A stretch of 64,000 nucleotides of DNA. Origin: Rhizorhabdus phycosphaerae (GTDB lineage: Bacteria; Pseudomonadota; Alphaproteobacteria; Sphingomonadales; Sphingomonadaceae). Where the stretch lies: contig NZ_CP049107.1 in NCBI RefSeq assembly GCF_011044255.1, positions 3,841,001 to 3,905,000 of the forward strand, written 5' to 3'. Of the stretch, positions 33,887 through 42,288 are shown in pieces. Each line of letters starts with the position of its first letter. The first letter of the stretch is position 1. The notes under the pieces were generated by a model. It was not told where the DNA came from. It saw nothing but the letters and a program-made list of their open reading frames with translations, and made no database searches. Both the position numbers and the translations under genes were made by a program.

Positions 33887-36454
33887 TCATGCCGCGCGTT
33901 TGCGGCGTTCGTCGCTTGCAAGGCCGATCGTCAGAGGGGCAGGGCGCAACCCGTCGAGGTGGCGCTGGTGAGCCATCTCATAGGCTCGCTCGATATTTCG
34001 GGTGAAGGCTTCCGTGTCGAACAGGGGCGCCGTTCGCCGATTTGCGGCGATCTTCTGCTTGATGGCGGCGAGGCGATCGGGCTGCCGTGCAAGATCGATG
34101 GCCAGTCGGGCGTAATCCGCCTCGGTCTCGGTGACGAGTTCGGGCAGGCCGAGCCCGTGAAGCAGGCTGCCGGCGACGCGGGCGGCGAAGCTCTGGCCCA
34201 GCTTGGTGACGATCGGCAGGCCCGCCCACAAGGCATCGCTGGCGGTCGTATGGGCGTTGCAGTTGAAGCTGTCGAGGAAGATGTCGGCGCCGTGGTGCCG
34301 CGCCAGATGCTCCGCCACCGCCGCCTTGTCGGAGAAGATCAGGCGGTCCGGAGCGATGCCGCGCGCCGCGGCCTCGCGCTTCAGATTGGCCTCGACCCAT
34401 GGATTGTCCCTCAGCAGCCACAGCACGCTGCCGTCGACCTGGCGGAGGATGTCCATCCAGATGCCGAACTCCGGCGGCCTGATCTTGTAATTGCTGTTGA
34501 AGCTGCAGAAGACGACGCCCTCCGTCGGGAGGCCCAGTTCCGCGCGCGTGTGAAGGGATTCGGGCACGGCGCGACTGTCGTCGTTGACCTGATAGCACCC
34601 GGGCAGGCGGATGATCTGCTCCGAATAGAACTGGCTATGCGTTTCCGGGACCACGACCTCGTCGGCGATGAGGTAATCCATGAAGCTGGCGCCGGTCGAT
34701 CCCGGATAGCCCAGATAGGCGATCTGGACCGGTGCCGGGCGGTGGGAGAAAATTCCCAGCCGGGCTTCATATGTGTGGCCCTTCAGGTCGACGGCGATGT
34801 CGATCTGCTGATCCTTTGCGAGTTGGGAAATGGCGCGGTCATCGAGGCCGCTGACGTCGTGGAACATGTCGACGGCCTTTGCGGCGCGATCGGTGAAAGC
34901 GTCCTTGATCAGGCCATAGGAAAAGGCGTGGATCTCGAAGCGGGACCGATCGTGCCGTTCCAGGAGCTTCGCCATCAGGTGCATCGTGGCATGGTTATGG
35001 AAGTCGGCCGAAAAATAGCCGATGCGGATGCGGGGATCGTCGTTGCGCTTGCGCGGGAAGCTGAGGCCGGGGCCCTTGATCTTCTTCCTGACCCAGGTCT
35101 TCGACCGCAGCAGATGCCGCTCGGCATCGTCCTCGATCGCCAGCATCGAGAAGGGCGGGATTGCATCGTCGGTGCCGTGGATCGCTGAGAGCGCGGCCCT
35201 GTCGTCGGCCGCGTCCCACGCACACATGCGGGCCCGCTGGTAGAGCAGATGGGCTTGCGCCTCGACATGGTCCGGCTTCAGCGCGACCGCCCGGCGATAG
35301 CTCGCCACGGCTTCGTCCACGCGGTGGAGCAGATGGAGGGCATTGGCCAGATTATAATGGTTCGCCGCCTCGTCGGGACGCAGGTCGGCCACTTTGAGGA
35401 AGCTTGCCAGGGCCTCCTCGAAGCGGTGCAGGGTGATCAGCACACCGCCCCGGTTGATATGCGCTTCGACATGGTCCGGTTCGAGCTGGATGGCCCGATC
35501 ATAGGCCGATACGGCCTCCTCGAGGCGATTGAGATCCTGCAATATCGTCGCGTGATTATAGAGGATCGCGGCAGAGTCCGGATGGAGGCTTGCCGCCAGC
35601 GCACAGCTTTCCAGTGCCTCGTCGCGCCGCTTCAGTTCGCGAAGAACGATGCCGCGGTTGGAGTGGGCTTCGGCGAAGTCGGCATCGATCCCGATGGCCG
35701 CATCGTAGCTCGCCAGAGCCTCGAAATGCAGGCCCAATATCCTTTGTGCGTTGCCGCGATTGCAATAGGCGGCCGCATAGCCAGGCTTGAGTGCGATCGC
35801 GGCATCATAGCTGGCGATCGCGTCTTTTAGCTTCCCGAGATCCTGAAGCAGATTTCCGCGATTATAGTGAAGCTCGGCCGATCGCGGGTCGAGTTCTATG
35901 GCGCGATCATAACCGGCCGCAGCTTCCGACGATCGCCCCAGCATCCGCAGCACCATGGCGCGGTTGGAATGGGCGCCGGCCGAATACGGCGCAACCTTTA
36001 TGGCCCTGTCGCCGGCGTCCGCGGCCTCTTCCAGGCGGTGGAGACGCAGCAGGGCAATGCTGCGGTTGGTATGCGCATCTCCATCCGCCGGATTGAGGCG
36101 TATCGCTTCGCCATAGCTCGCCAGCGCATCGTCCCACCGGCCCAGCCCACTCTGGATGGCTCCTGCCAGATTATGAAGGTCGGCGCGCTTGGGGAACAGA
36201 TCGAGCATCGACTGGATGGCTTCCAGCGCTTCGGGCATCCGCCCCTGATCGTAGAGCGACAGAACGGCTTCGACACCCTGCTCGTAGGAGCGGCCGGCAA
36301 AGGGATTCGACAGCTCACGCAATCCCGCCAGCGCACGTTTGTTGGCGGGGAAGGCTGCCAGGATTTGCCGATAGATCTTCTCGGCTCCGGCGTTGTCGCC
36401 GGAGCGCGCGGAGGAGAGCGCCTTGCGCAGATTCTGCTCGACATTGAATTTCAT
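33887..36454 (-). CDS. TPR protein with SPINDLY/O-GlcNAc-transferase-like domain
   Basis: An 855-residue protein: about eleven TPR units (residues 1-420; YNRGNLLQDLGKLKDAIASY, SNRGIVLRELKRRDEALESC, INRGGVLITLHRFEEALASF) followed by a GT41-like catalytic region (470-840) with GYFSADFHNHATMHLMAKLL, QIAYLGYPGSTGASFMDYLI, FCSFNSNYKIRPPEFGIWMD and FLDSFNCNAHTTASDALWAG. It would glycosylate Ser/Thr of a protein held by the TPR superhelix; target and sugar are unknown. In Caulobacter a TPR-glycosyltransferase (FlmG) modifies flagellin, and flagellar genes lie 30 kb away, but that link is inference. Divergent from a second glycosyltransferase gene. Confidence 0.92.
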   Translation of the reverse strand: MKFNVEQNLRKALSSARSGDNAGAEKIYRQILAAFPANKRALAGLRELSNPFAGRSYEQGVEAVLSLYDQGRMPEALEAIQSMLDLFPKRADLHNLAGAIQSGLGRWDDALASYGEAIRLNPADGDAHTNRSIALLRLHRLEEAADAGDRAIKVAPYSAGAHSNRAMVLRMLGRSSEAAAGYDRAIELDPRSAELHYNRGNLLQDLGKLKDAIASYDAAIALKPGYAAAYCNRGNAQRILGLHFEALASYDAAIGIDADFAEAHSNRGIVLRELKRRDEALESCALAASLHPDSAAILYNHATILQDLNRLEEAVSAYDRAIQLEPDHVEAHINRGGVLITLHRFEEALASFLKVADLRPDEAANHYNLANALHLLHRVDEAVASYRRAVALKPDHVEAQAHLLYQRARMCAWDAADDRAALSAIHGTDDAIPPFSMLAIEDDAERHLLRSKTWVRKKIKGPGLSFPRKRNDDPRIRIGYFSADFHNHATMHLMAKLLERHDRSRFEIHAFSYGLIKDAFTDRAAKAVDMFHDVSGLDDRAISQLAKDQQIDIAVDLKGHTYEARLGIFSHRPAPVQIAYLGYPGSTGASFMDYLIADEVVVPETHSQFYSEQIIRLPGCYQVNDDSRAVPESLHTRAELGLPTEGVVFCSFNSNYKIRPPEFGIWMDILRQVDGSVLWLLRDNPWVEANLKREAAARGIAPDRLIFSDKAAVAEHLARHHGADIFLDSFNCNAHTTASDALWAGLPIVTKLGQSFAARVAGSLLHGLGLPELVTETEADYARLAIDLARQPDRLAAIKQKIAANRRTAPLFDTEAFTRNIERAYEMAHQRHLDGLRPAPLTIGLASDERRKRAA

Positions 36455-36704
36455 CGCATCTCTCGCACTTCCGCTCGCAGCGCGCTCGTTCGCTCTGGGA
36501 GTCTTTTCCGACAGCCTGTGGCTATCCTGTGCGGCTTAAAAAACGATTAACCATTCTCCGCTGCGCTCCGCCGGGCATTTCGGCGGGTGCTTATCGGTTT
36601 GTTAACCCTGTTTTGCGTAGCCACGGGCGTGGCCTGAGCGATCCGAGTGCTCTCGTCTTCACAGGCAGCCGGGCCGGATGCGCGGCGACAGACAGGGTGA
36701 CGCG

Positions 36705-38081
36705 ATGATTCCTAAGATCATGCATTTCATTTGGGTCGGCGATGAAACGAAGCGTCCCGATAATTGCATCGACAGCTGGCGCGCACGGCATCCCGACTGG
36801 CAGGTGCGGATCTGGGGCAATCGCGAGCTGCAGGATACCGAGTGGGTGAACCAGCGCCACATGGTCGAAATGTTCGAGCGCGAGCTCAACGGCGTCGCCG
36901 ATCTCATGCGCTGGGAAATCCTGCATCAGCATGGGGGCATTGTCCTCGACGCGGATAGCGTCTGCGTTCGCCCGCTGGACGACCACCTGCTCGATTGCGA
37001 AGCTTTCGCCTGTTGGGAGAATGAGATCGCGCGGCCAGGAATGATCGCCGCCGGCTATTTCGGGAGCGAGGCCGGCAACATCTTTCTGGGCCGGATCATC
37101 GCGGACATCGCCGCGGAGCCTTCGGTCATCAACGATATGGCCTGGAAGACGGTCGGTCCACAGCGACTGACGGATGCCTATCGCAAATATCAATATTCGG
37201 CGCTGAGGATCTACCCCAGCCATTATTTCATCCCGCGCCACTTTTCCGGCGTGAGCTATGACGGCAGCGATCCGGTCTACGCCCACCAGCTCTGGGGTTC
37301 GACGCTCGATGCTTATGACGACCTGCACCGTCAGGACGTGACCGCCGTAGCGGATGCGGTGGTGTCGAAGCCTGTGCCACCGAAGCCCGTCGCGAAGCCG
37401 GCGCCGGAAGCACGCCTCGCGCCGGTGCGGCGCGCGGTTGCAACTGTGCCGGCCTGCGGGTCCCCGCTGGAGGCGCAGCATTCGCCCTATTTCGTGCAGC
37501 GCGTGACCGTCAGCGAGGAGATCTCCCAACTCGGCCGGCTCGAGGTGTTTCGCTACCTGTGCGAGGGCAAGCGCGTCCTGCATGTCGGTTGCGCGGATTG
37601 GCCGATCACCGATCCGGCGACCTCGCTCCATCTGGCGCTGGAGCCCTATTGCGCCGTACTCGACGGTCTCGACGTCCATGTCGAGGCGCTCGAACAGCTC
37701 GCGCCCTTCGCCAAGGGAAGGCTCTTTTCGAGCTTCGAGCAGGTCGAGGATCGCTATGACATGGTCCTCGTTCCCGAAGTCCTCGAACATGTGCCGAATG
37801 TGGCGGAGTTCATGCAGCAGCTTCAGGCCGTCGACGCCGAATGCTTTCTGATTTCGGTGCCCGACGCCTATCAGTGCCAGGCGCGGCATTTCGACTTCGT
37901 CAGCGAGTCACAGACATTCGTCGAGGTCGTCCATCCCGATCACAATGTCTGGTACACGCCCTACACCTTCTCGAACACGATCCAGAAGTACAGCGATCTG
38001 ACGGTCGAACGCATGTGGTTCTTCAACCGCATATCCCTTCTGGCGCTGCTTTCCCGGCAATCGGTCGCGCTCGCAGCCTGA
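36705..38081 (+). CDS. GT32-type glycosyltransferase fused to class I methyltransferase
   Basis: A 458-residue two-domain protein. Residues 1-215 are a DXD sugar-transferase domain (IPKIMHFIWVGDETK at the start; ADLMRWEILHQHGGIVLDAD with the metal-binding DxD and a following SVCVRPLDD). A Pro/Lys/Ala-rich linker (about 218-255, VPPKPVAKPAPEARLAP) joins it to a class I SAM-methyltransferase domain (EGKRVLHVGCADWPITDP; VEDRYDMVLVPEVLEHVPNV). ATG 36705 follows AGGGTGA. The design suggests sugar transfer followed by methylation of the same glycan. Divergent partner is the TPR-SPINDLY gene, 250 bases away. Donor and acceptor unknown. Confidence 0.88.
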   Translation: MIPKIMHFIWVGDETKRPDNCIDSWRARHPDWQVRIWGNRELQDTEWVNQRHMVEMFERELNGVADLMRWEILHQHGGIVLDADSVCVRPLDDHLLDCEAFACWENEIARPGMIAAGYFGSEAGNIFLGRIIADIAAEPSVINDMAWKTVGPQRLTDAYRKYQYSALRIYPSHYFIPRHFSGVSYDGSDPVYAHQLWGSTLDAYDDLHRQDVTAVADAVVSKPVPPKPVAKPAPEARLAPVRRAVATVPACGSPLEAQHSPYFVQRVTVSEEISQLGRLEVFRYLCEGKRVLHVGCADWPITDPATSLHLALEPYCAVLDGLDVHVEALEQLAPFAKGRLFSSFEQVEDRYDMVLVPEVLEHVPNVAEFMQQLQAVDAECFLISVPDAYQCQARHFDFVSESQTFVEVVHPDHNVWYTPYTFSNTIQKYSDLTVERMWFFNRISLLALLSRQSVALAA

Positions 38082-38127
38082 GAGCGCCTCGAACCGCAGC
38101 GCGAGCGTTCCGGAGTAAGCCTGGCGC

Positions 38128-38775
38128 CTATTCGCGTGCGGCGCGCAGCGCGGCGCCCGCGGCAAAGGGAGCCAGGGCGGTCAGCAGCAGGGCAGCGGCG
38201 CCGAGCAGCTTCAGCGCGCCCATCCCGTCAGGGCCGAGCGCGCCGGCGCCGAAGATCAGCAGCGGCACCGCCAAGGGCAGCATCAGCAGCCCCGCGAGTG
38301 CGCCCGCGCCGCGCAGGCCCAGGATCAGTGCGCTGGTCATGACGCCGAGCGCGGCGAGCGCTGGTGTGCCGATGGCGAGGCCGAGCTCGAGCCGGAGCAA
38401 CGTCGCGCCGTCGAGGCGGAGCAATGCCGCAGCGGGCAGGGCAGCGAGCAGCAGCGGCGGCCCGAAGCCCAGCCAATGGGCGAGGATCTTGGCGGCGGCG
38501 ATCGCCTCGTCCGAAAAACCGCGCACCGCGAACTGGTCGAGCACGCCCTGTTCGGCATCGGGGGCGATCAACCGGTCCACGGGGAGGAGCGCCGCGAGCA
38601 GCGCCGCCATCCACAGTGCGCCGCCGCCGACCTTGGCGAGGAGCGCCCCGTCGGGGCCGACCGCGAAGGGAAAGAGCGTCGCGACAAGCAGGAAGAAGAC
38701 CAGCGGCAGCAGCGCGCCGCCGCCCTGATAGGCGGTCCGCACGTCGCGCAGGACGATGGCGAGCCAGCCCTTCAT
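38128..38775 (-). CDS. ccmB: Haem exporter protein CcmB
   Basis: A 215-residue inner-membrane protein with about six hydrophobic segments (LLPLVFFLLVATLFPFAVGP; AAALLRLDGATLLRLELGL; GALAGLLMLPLAVPLLIFGA). It is the channel subunit of the CcmAB transporter acting with CcmC, D and E in c-type cytochrome maturation. The start overlaps the ccmA stop by four bases (ATGA). The other ccm genes are elsewhere; the bc1 cytochrome c1 in this window is one client. Confidence 0.93.
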   Translation of the reverse strand: MKGWLAIVLRDVRTAYQGGGALLPLVFFLLVATLFPFAVGPDGALLAKVGGGALWMAALLAALLPVDRLIAPDAEQGVLDQFAVRGFSDEAIAAAKILAHWLGFGPPLLLAALPAAALLRLDGATLLRLELGLAIGTPALAALGVMTSALILGLRGAGALAGLLMLPLAVPLLIFGAGALGPDGMGALKLLGAAALLLTALAPFAAGAALRAARE

Positions 38776-39359
38776 GGCGTGGTCCTGCCCAGGACGATCG
38801 GCAGGGCATCGGGCAGGTCGAGCGGCTGGTGGGTCGCCAGCAGCACGATGCCGCCGCCCGCGCGGTGCACGGCCATCGCTTCGGTCAACCGGCCGAGCGA
38901 GGCGGTGTCGAGGCCATTGCCCGGCTCGTCGAGCAGCCAGATTTCGGCGCGCGAGGCGAGGATGCGTGCCAGCGTCGCGCGCTTGCGCTGGCCGGTCGAG
39001 AGCATATGGACCGGGACTTCGACGAGGTTGGCGATGCCCATCCGCTCGAGCGCGCCGCGCACGGCGCCTTCTTCGCTCCCGTCTATGCCGGCCCAGAATC
39101 CCAGCGCGCGGCCCAGCGGCAGGCGCATGTCGAGCGCGGGGGCTTCGCCGGCATGGGCAATCCGGCCATGCAGGTCGATCTTTCCTGCCGATGGCACCAG
39201 CAGGCCGGCGGCGAGGCGCATCAGGCTGGACTTGCCCGCGCCGTTCGGACCGGTCAGCAGCGCGGCGTTACCCGCGCCCAGTGCGAAGCTCAGCCCTTCG
39301 AACAGCAGCCGATCGCCGCGCAGGCAGGCGACCCGGTCGAAGGCGAGCCGCGCCGTCAT
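38772..39359 (-). CDS. ccmA: Haem exporter ATP-binding protein CcmA
   Basis: A 195-residue ABC ATPase energising CcmB. Walker A: LLTGPNGAGKSSLMR; signature: LSTGQRKRATLARIL; Walker B: IWLLDEPGNGLD; switch His in LLATHQPLDL. The ATG at 39359 overlaps the upstream zincin stop (TGATG); an upstream frame to 39479 is not supported. Its size suits a CcmA, slightly short. Co-transcribed with ccmB and the metallopeptidase. Confidence 0.95.
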   Translation of the reverse strand: MTARLAFDRVACLRGDRLLFEGLSFALGAGNAALLTGPNGAGKSSLMRLAAGLLVPSAGKIDLHGRIAHAGEAPALDMRLPLGRALGFWAGIDGSEEGAVRGALERMGIANLVEVPVHMLSTGQRKRATLARILASRAEIWLLDEPGNGLDTASLGRLTEAMAVHRAGGGIVLLATHQPLDLPDALPIVLGRTTP

Positions 39360-39760
39360 CAGCCGGCCATCGCCTCCAGTGCGTGCATGTCCGCGTCGGA
39401 CAGGCCGAAATGATGGCCGATTTCGTGGATCACGACATGCGCGACCAGCGCTTCTAGCGCCACATCGGTCTCGACCCATTCGTCGAGGATCGCGCGGCGG
39501 TAGAGATGGATCATGTCGGGCATGGTGCCCGAATGGTCGACCGACTTCGAACCCAGTGGCAGGCCGGTATAGAGGCCGGTCAGCTCGAACGGGTTTTCGA
39601 TACCCATTTCGTCGAGCGTCGCGTCGTCGGCGAATTCCTCCACCTTGAGCACCACATCGCCCAGATGGCGGGCGAATTCGGCAGGCAGCCGGGCGATGGT
39701 GGCGCGGGCGATTGCTTCGATCCGCTCGGCGGTGGGCGGCAGGGTTTGACCTTCACTCAT
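39359..39760 (-). CDS. Metallopeptidase family protein (minimal zincin)
   Basis: A 133-residue minimal zinc protease of the acidic-zincin (DUF1025) group: [19 protein letters not shown] carries the HExxHxxGLxD zinc site near the C terminus. Other family features are [16 protein letters not shown] and [16 protein letters not shown] 39760 gives the normal N terminus ([17 protein letters not shown]). It precedes ccmA with a one-base overlap, a common arrangement in sphingomonads. Substrate unknown. Confidence 0.9.
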   Translation of the reverse strand: MSEGQTLPPTAERIEAIARATIARLPAEFARHLGDVVLKVEEFADDATLDEMGIENPFELTGLYTGLPLGSKSVDHSGTMPDMIHLYRRAILDEWVETDVALEALVAHVVIHEIGHHFGLSDADMHALEAMAG

Positions 39761-39809
39761 CTTGCGCCGACATAGAGCCGAGAAACCGAACACGCCAGCG
39801 GAGGATGAC

Positions 39810-40103
39810 TTGTCGATCGAAGCCCTGAACGAAGCCGAACGTGCCGATGCGCTCGATGCGCTGCCCGACTGGGACTATGACGAGGCACGTGATGCGATCA
39901 CCCGCCGTTTCACTTTTCCGGACTTCTCCGCCGCTTTCGCCTTCATGACGCGGGTCGCGCTCTATGCCGAGAAGAACGACCATCACCCCGAATGGTCGAA
40001 CGTCTGGAACCGGGTCGACATATTGCTGACCACGCATGACGCGGGCGGCCTGTCCCACCGCGATATCGCCATGGCCGAGGCGATCGAGGCCCTGCTCGAA
40101 TAG
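39810..40103 (+). CDS. phhB: 4a-hydroxytetrahydrobiopterin dehydratase (PCD/DCoH)
   Basis: A 97-residue enzyme that recycles the pterin cofactor of aromatic hydroxylases by dehydrating 4a-carbinolamine. The signature [20 protein letters not shown] with the catalytic His pair is complete, and the fold ([20 protein letters not shown]) normal. The start is a TTG at 39810 with GGAGG five bases upstream; the frame to 39762 upstream of it lacks any signal. Divergent from the zincin gene. Confidence 0.9.
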   Translation: MSIEALNEAERADALDALPDWDYDEARDAITRRFTFPDFSAAFAFMTRVALYAEKNDHHPEWSNVWNRVDILLTTHDAGGLSHRDIAMAEAIEALLE

Positions 40104-40131
40104 GAGCGAGGCCGCCGATAAGGCGGACGAT

Positions 40132-40998
40132 TCAGTCCCGGTGCCAGCGGGCGAAGATCGCGGTCGGCAGCAGCAGACCGCGCGCTTCCTCGCGCACCGC
40201 CATCTCGCCGATTTCGACGGTGCCGCCGAGATCGGCGGTCGCCTGGCGCAGCAATTCTCCGATCGCCAACGCCGACATGCGGATCGCGTAGACGGTCAGC
40301 ACGAGGAATTTGGACTTGTCGTCGAGCAGCGCGCGGCAGTCGGCGATCAGCGCGGGAAGATGTTCTTCCAGCCGCCAGGTCTCGCCATTGGGACCGCGCC
40401 CGAACTTCGGCGGGTCGAGGAAGATGCCGTCATACCGGCGCCCGCGCCGGACCTCGCGCGCGGCGAACTTCGCGGCGTCGTCGACCATCCAGCGGATCGG
40501 GCGGTCGGCCATGTCCGACAGGAAGGCATTGGCCTTGGCCGCCTCCACTGACTTCTTCGATGCATCGACATGCGTCAGGCGGGCACCCTTGGCGGCGAGC
40601 GCCAGCGTGCCCACGCCGGTGTAGCCGAACAGGTTCATCACCTCGTCGCCCTCGACCGTCCGATCGCGCATCCAGCTCCATTGCGGCGCCATGTCGGGGA
40701 AGAAGGCGAGGTGGCGGAAGGGGGTGTTCTGTGCGGTGAAGCGCACCTCTTCCCAGCGCATGTGCCAGCCGCCGCGCGGCACGTCGCGAGACAGATGCCA
40801 TTTTCCGCCGCCATCCTCGTCCGAGGCGCCGATGAAGTCGCCATCTGCTTCCCAGTTGGCCGAGGCGGGCGCCCACATCGCCTGCGGTTCGGGCCGGATG
40901 AAGCTGAAGCGGCCATAGCGCTCGAGCTTGCGGCCATGGCCTGAATCGACCAGCCCGTAATCGGTCCAGGGTTCGGTGACGATCGTGGTCAGCTGCAT
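40132..40998 (-). CDS. Class I SAM-dependent (RlmI/rRNA-type) methyltransferase
   Basis: A 288-residue methyltransferase. SAM motif: VMNLFGYTGVGTLALAAKGA; motif II acid in VDASKKSVEAAKANA; catalytic-loop block: IFLDPPKFGRGPNGETWRL. The N-terminal half is a beta-rich domain without the PUA domain of RlmI. The FLDPPKF block is typical of RNA or protein methyltransferases near RlmI/RlmK, so rRNA is a likely but unproven substrate. It ends the thrC-M16 gene run, 52 bases after the peptidase. Confidence 0.87.
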   Translation of the reverse strand: MQLTTIVTEPWTDYGLVDSGHGRKLERYGRFSFIRPEPQAMWAPASANWEADGDFIGASDEDGGGKWHLSRDVPRGGWHMRWEEVRFTAQNTPFRHLAFFPDMAPQWSWMRDRTVEGDEVMNLFGYTGVGTLALAAKGARLTHVDASKKSVEAAKANAFLSDMADRPIRWMVDDAAKFAAREVRRGRRYDGIFLDPPKFGRGPNGETWRLEEHLPALIADCRALLDDKSKFLVLTVYAIRMSALAIGELLRQATADLGGTVEIGEMAVREEARGLLLPTAIFARWHRD

Positions 40999-41050
40999 CG
41001 CATATCCGTCTCGAAATATCCCGCCGCCAGTCGTGCCGGCCGTACCAGGG

Positions 41051-42283
41051 TCAGGCCGCAGCCTTCAGCGCCGGTCCCACCGTCGCCAGCGTTTCGGTCC
41101 CTGCGAGCATCCGCGCACCGGCGGCGCGGACGTCGTCGAGGGTGCAGGCATCGATGCGGGCGACGATCGTCGCCGGATCGATTGGCGTGCCGTGAACGAG
41201 CGTCTGGAACCCCAGGCGATCGGCCCGGCTCTGCACCGATTCGAGCGCCATCAATATGGTGGCACGAATCTGGGCCTTCGCCCGGTCGAGCTCGACCGGA
41301 GCCAGCGAGACGGCCGTCTCGCGCAGCAGGTCGCGGGCGAGGTCGGTCGCATGCTGGGCCTCGCGGCGCGCCGTCGCCAGATAGACCGTCATCATGCCGG
41401 TATCGCGCCAGGCGGCGACCGACGTGCCGACCGAATAGGCAAGGCCGCGTTCCTCGCGAATCGCCTGGAACAGCCGCGACGAACTGCCTTCGCCTGCGGC
41501 CTGGCTGAACAACAGCAGCGGATAATAGGCCGGATCGAAATAGCTGACGCCTTCCCATCCGAATAATATGTGCGCCGATTCGAGACGGCGTCGCTCGACG
41601 AACAGCCCGCCCTGATAGGCAGCGCCCTCCGCGACCGGGCGGGGCGCGGGCTCCATGTCGCCGAAGCGCTCTTCGGCGAGGTCGACCAGCTGCTCGACGT
41701 CGATCTTTCCGGCGGCCGCGAGAACCATGCCCTGCGGGCGATAATGGCACCGGGTCCAGCCATGCAGGTCGTCGACGCCAATGGCTTCGATGCTCTGCTC
41801 CTCGCCGAGGACGGGCCGCCCGAAAGCCTGGTCGGGCCATGCGGTCGAATGGAAATGGTCGTTGATGATGTCGTCGGGCAGGTCGCGTGCTTCGCCCAGT
41901 TCCTGGAGCACCACGTCCTTCTCGCGCACGAGGTCGGACGGTTCGAAATGGGGTTTCCGGACGAGATCGGCGACCAGTTCGACGCCCAGGTCGAGATTCT
42001 CGGCCAGCAGCCGCGCCTGAAAGGCGGTCTGGTCACGCGAGGTATAGGCGTTCAGATAGCCGCCGACATTCTCGACCGCCTCGGATATCTGCCGGGCGTT
42101 GCGGCCGCCCGCGCCCTTGAACACCATATGCTCGAACAGATGCGCAAGCCCGTTGGTCCGCGCGTCCTCATGGCGCGCGCCGCAGTCGACATGAAGGCCG
42201 AGCGCGACCGTCTCGACGCCGATCATCGGCTCGGCGGCGATGGTGAAGCCGTTGGCCAGCCGGTGGAGATGCGGGCCGGACAT
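41051..42283 (-). CDS. M16 family zinc peptidase (processing-peptidase-like)
   Basis: A 410-residue pitrilysin-type peptidase with the inverted zinc motif HxxEH (His48-Leu-Phe-Glu51-His52 in AHLFEHMVFKG) and the downstream Glu region (ENVGGYLNAYTSRDQTAF). Two homologous halves; the second has REERGLAYSVGTSVAAWRD. No signal peptide. Related to the mitochondrial processing peptidase beta subunit and commonly found after thrC in alphaproteobacteria, as here (5-base gap). Natural substrate unknown. Confidence 0.93.
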   Translation of the reverse strand: MSGPHLHRLANGFTIAAEPMIGVETVALGLHVDCGARHEDARTNGLAHLFEHMVFKGAGGRNARQISEAVENVGGYLNAYTSRDQTAFQARLLAENLDLGVELVADLVRKPHFEPSDLVREKDVVLQELGEARDLPDDIINDHFHSTAWPDQAFGRPVLGEEQSIEAIGVDDLHGWTRCHYRPQGMVLAAAGKIDVEQLVDLAEERFGDMEPAPRPVAEGAAYQGGLFVERRRLESAHILFGWEGVSYFDPAYYPLLLFSQAAGEGSSSRLFQAIREERGLAYSVGTSVAAWRDTGMMTVYLATARREAQHATDLARDLLRETAVSLAPVELDRAKAQIRATILMALESVQSRADRLGFQTLVHGTPIDPATIVARIDACTLDDVRAAGARMLAGTETLATVGPALKAAA

Positions 42284-42288
42284 ATCGG

